Assembly: GCF_002811955.1 (NCBI RefSeq)
Contig: NZ_NPEF01000165.1
Coordinates: 1-8,935, forward strand
From: Leptospira ellisii
GTDB taxonomy: Bacteria > Spirochaetota > Leptospiria > Leptospirales > Leptospiraceae
Length of the DNA: 8,935 nucleotides
Reading direction: 5' to 3'
The notes beneath the pieces are model-generated. The model had not been told where the DNA came from. It saw nothing but the letters and a program-made list of their open reading frames with translations, and made no database searches. Each line of letters starts with the position of its first letter. Within the stretch, counting starts at the first letter, position 1. A program made the translations under genes and the position numbers. Positions 8,580 to 8,935 of this stretch are shown piece by piece.

Positions 8580-8595
8580 AAAGATCGGAATCTTT
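8580..8595. terminator. Short A/T-rich stem-loop in the intergenic region
   Basis: AAAGAT (8580-8585) pairs with ATCTTT (8590-8595) around a CGGA tetraloop. Lying 75 bases beyond the stop of the Cys-rich gene, it might terminate that minus-strand transcript, but the stem is short, low in G+C, and the following T-rich tract (TCTTCC) is broken. The rest of 8546-8669 shows no clear gene or repeat. Confidence 0.25.
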
Positions 8596-8669
8596 TGTAG
8601 GAACTGCTTTTTTCTATTTCGGAGGATCTTCGCTATTGATGTGTTAGGCGGATTCCGCGCGGGAACTCC

Positions 8670-8935
8670 TCAATAATAACTTTGCGGTGCAGGAATGGTC
8701 GGAGTGGTTCTTGTTTCTCCCGAGAGGATTCTACTCGGCATCGGAACGTTGCAGAATTGGTTGCATCGATCCATACACTGGAGCTGTTTCGCGTATCGAT
8801 ACGCGATGGTCGGAACGAAAATGGAAGTATACGGATACCATTCCTCCATACAATTCGCCTGACATTTGGAAAGAAGTTGAGTGCAGAGCTTTTCGAAGGA
8901 ACGACTTGTTTCTCCCTGATGGACCAGTTCCATTC
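8670..8935 (-). CDS. Cys-rich protein with paired CX3C motifs, N-terminus possibly outside window
   Basis: The visible part is 87 residues if read from ATG 8933, but only two bases remain beyond it, so the real start and any signal peptide may be outside the window. Six cysteines lie in the order Cys17-x6-Cys24-x3-Cys28, then 24 residues, then Cys53-x3-Cys57-x3-Cys61, in two stretches likely to be helices ([19 protein letters not shown] and [17 protein letters not shown]). This suggests a disulfide-bonded helical hairpin or a metal site. The tail is Pro/Thr rich ([13 protein letters not shown]). Cys-rich proteins with such spacing in spirochaetes are often exported, so an extracytoplasmic place is plausible but not shown. 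I do not recognise the family. Frame support is the even Cys spacing and lack of a competing frame; it is not downstream of any other visible gene. Confidence 0.55.
   Translation of the reverse strand, partial: MELVHQGETSRSFEKLCTQLLSKCQANCMEEWYPYTSIFVPTIAYRYAKQLQCMDRCNQFCNVPMPSRILSGETRTTPTIPAPQSYY

Overview
The window looks like a piece of a Leptospira chromosome (Spirochaetota). This is judged from resemblance of the encoded proteins, from a TTG start with a strong ribosome binding site, and from the style of the neighbours (two GHKL-ATPase regulators, a Cys-rich small protein); no database search was possible. Base composition is near balanced by eye, so a higher-GC Leptospira species is more likely than an L. 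interrogans-like one. The species cannot be fixed from this window. All genes except those cut by the window edges look intact. I see no mobile element, CRISPR array, tRNA or rRNA, and no gene-free stretch longer than about 160 bases.

Layout. Positions 3-278 (+) hold the end of an SRPBCC/START-like protein, converging on a minus-strand pair. That pair is a GHKL-ATPase-domain protein (1043-1735) followed with no gap by a family 2 glycosyltransferase resembling the WaaE/KdtX group (275-1042). Divergent from it, a compact plus-strand cluster runs from 1738 to 8160: an exported protein with an amidohydrolase fold but without most catalytic residues; a four-domain S1 RNA-binding protein (ATGA overlap); the tRNA wobble 2'-O-methyltransferase TrmL; a second GHKL protein of the anti-sigma-kinase type; the excision-repair helicase UvrB; and a rhomboid intramembrane protease with a TTG start. 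Spacings of -4, 24, 45, 7 and 18 bases suggest a single transcription unit or two, with several genes probably translationally coupled. Converging on it is cutA (minus strand, 8177-8509), with its own likely promoter. The right edge holds the C-terminal part of a Cys-rich protein (minus strand, 8670-8935).

How they fit together. There is no single pathway here. The cluster mixes RNA modification and binding (S1 protein, TrmL), DNA repair (UvrB), membrane proteolysis (rhomboid) and regulatory ATPases, as is common in compact housekeeping regions. The most unusual items are the catalytically stripped amidohydrolase, the two GHKL proteins whose usual ATP-site Asp is an Asn, and the paired CX3C Cys pattern of the right-edge protein. 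I did not find convincing evidence of a new multi-gene system.
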